A stretch of DNA of 64,000 bases from Wurfbainia villosa. Its lineage: Eukaryota > Streptophyta > Magnoliopsida > Zingiberales > Zingiberaceae. The position numbers were made by a program, and so were the translations under genes. Each line of letters opens with the position of its first letter. Positions within the stretch are counted from its first letter, which is position 1. Under the pieces are notes generated by a model. The model saw only the letters and a program-made list of their open reading frames with translations. It searched no databases and was not told the origin of the DNA. The stretch lies in NCBI GenBank assembly GCA_025175895.1, contig CM045987.1, positions 35,862,113-35,926,112 on the forward strand, read 5' to 3'. Positions 63,508 to 64,000 of this stretch are shown here, in pieces.

Positions 63508-64000
63508 TGTGCAGCGTAGGCTAACAACATTCTAATTGATTCTAGTCTAGCTATGGGAGCATAGGTTTCATCATAATATGACCCTTCTACTTGACTAAAT
63601 CCTTTAGTGACTAATCTTGCCTTATTCCTAACTACTTCTCCTTTATCATCGAGTTTTTTTCCGGAATACCCACCTTGTTCTAATGATCGATTTATCTTTA
63701 GGTGGTGGTACTAATTCCCAAACTTTACTCCTAGTGAATTGAGCTAGCTCTTCTTGCATGACAATAATCAATCGGGATCAAGAAGAGTTTGTTCAATTAT
63801 TTTGGGTTTGATTTTCGAGATTAATGAAATTTGACTAAGGTTTCTATATGACGCTCTAGTTCGAACCCCTAGGTTGGGTTCACCTATTACTTGATCAATA
63901 GGATGATTTGAGTGTAACCTAGACTGACTTGGGTTAGGATTTATACTAGACTCATTTTCATAGTTAGACTTAGGTCTAGTATCAATTGGTTCATTAACTA
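63508..64000 (-). pseudogene. E1 RT N-terminal end and linker, partial
   Basis: Fragments equivalent to P1 54600-54900 and O2: LARLESIRMLL-like (63530-63560), the VAKGFSQVEG region with a frameshift (63570-63620), a linker with DQVIGEPNLGVRTRAS-like text (63860-63900). Contains the empty site for the O2 DNA transposon (63728-63745). Continues beyond the window. Confidence 0.75.

Larger units (their letters stand above)
59559..64000 (-). mobile_element. E1: Ty1/copia element, partial (3' LTR to RT)
   Basis: Minus-strand element of the O2 LTR family: 3' LTR 59559-60334 plus 61014-61322, PPT, 3' region, RNase H, RT, then linker to the window edge. A TRIM sits in its LTR. Left duplication candidate GATCA (59554-59558); the other side is outside the window. 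Confidence 0.87.

Overview
This window is repeat-dense plant nuclear DNA. Essentially all of it is LTR retrotransposons, mostly Ty1/copia, with a little Ty3/gypsy, one TRIM and two nested DNA transposons. I found no host protein gene, tRNA, rRNA or prokaryotic feature. A plant source is indicated by the TGGTATCAGAGC primer-binding sites (initiator tRNA-Met type), TG...CA LTRs with 5-bp target duplications, a hAT element with an 8-bp duplication, and RVT_2-type reverse transcriptases. Many LTRs carry clusters of the palindrome CAGTCGACTG. I loosely associate this style with monocots such as Zingiberales, but the sequence does not prove it.

Layout (my element names). G1 (1-2933, minus): gag and LTR of a copia element, cut by the window edge, next to an LTR fragment of family N (2934-3517). 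A Ty3/gypsy remnant (3518-6586) has an integrase tail, an antisense ORF relic and a 4-copy 154-bp tandem array. O1 (6587-36212, plus) is an old, broken, gag-pol copia element. It hosts G2 (8989-25176, gag-only), which itself hosts N1 (10342-19923, a different copia lineage, minus, CGTTA duplication). It also hosts N2 (25648-27880, solo LTR, GGAAG duplication) and a 3-kb Ty3/gypsy-type solo LTR (32721-35731, TTTAA duplication). O2 (36213-57953 and probably beyond, minus) sits at the broken end of the O1 3' LTR. It hosts H1 (36638-42082, gag-only, CAATT duplication), a PIF/Harbinger-like element (44895-46642) that carries a hAT MITE (45883-46537, ATTACATT duplication), and P1 (51219-57800, pol-only, CGGTG duplication). 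The O2 gag is cut at 57954 by LTR C1, C1 by LTR O3 (58431), and O3 by E1 (59559-64000, minus). A TRIM (60335-61008, GGATC duplication) lies in the E1 LTR.

Three observations stand out. First, six copia elements from several LTR families share consecutive predicted RNA stem-loops downstream of their coding region. The first has near-identical arms; the second keeps its pairing through compensatory sequence changes; a third is clear in four of the six. Gag-only and pol-bearing elements both have them, which suggests a shared cis-recognition signal. Second, gag and pol functions are partitioned. G2 and H1 carry only gag, ending where protease would begin. P1 has no gag: its first AUG after the primer-binding site opens a 29-codon mini-exon followed by a GT-AG intron that joins in frame to the protease. 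The same mini-exon block is recognisable between gag and pol of O2. Third, the LTRs contain arrays of short CCAA...TTGG hairpin units and palindrome clusters. Differences between sister LTRs concentrate at those palindromes, which could be biology or consensus error.

Most coding regions are broken by stops and frameshifts. The calls below rest on recognisable motifs, on comparison of copies within the window and on target-site duplications, all read by eye.
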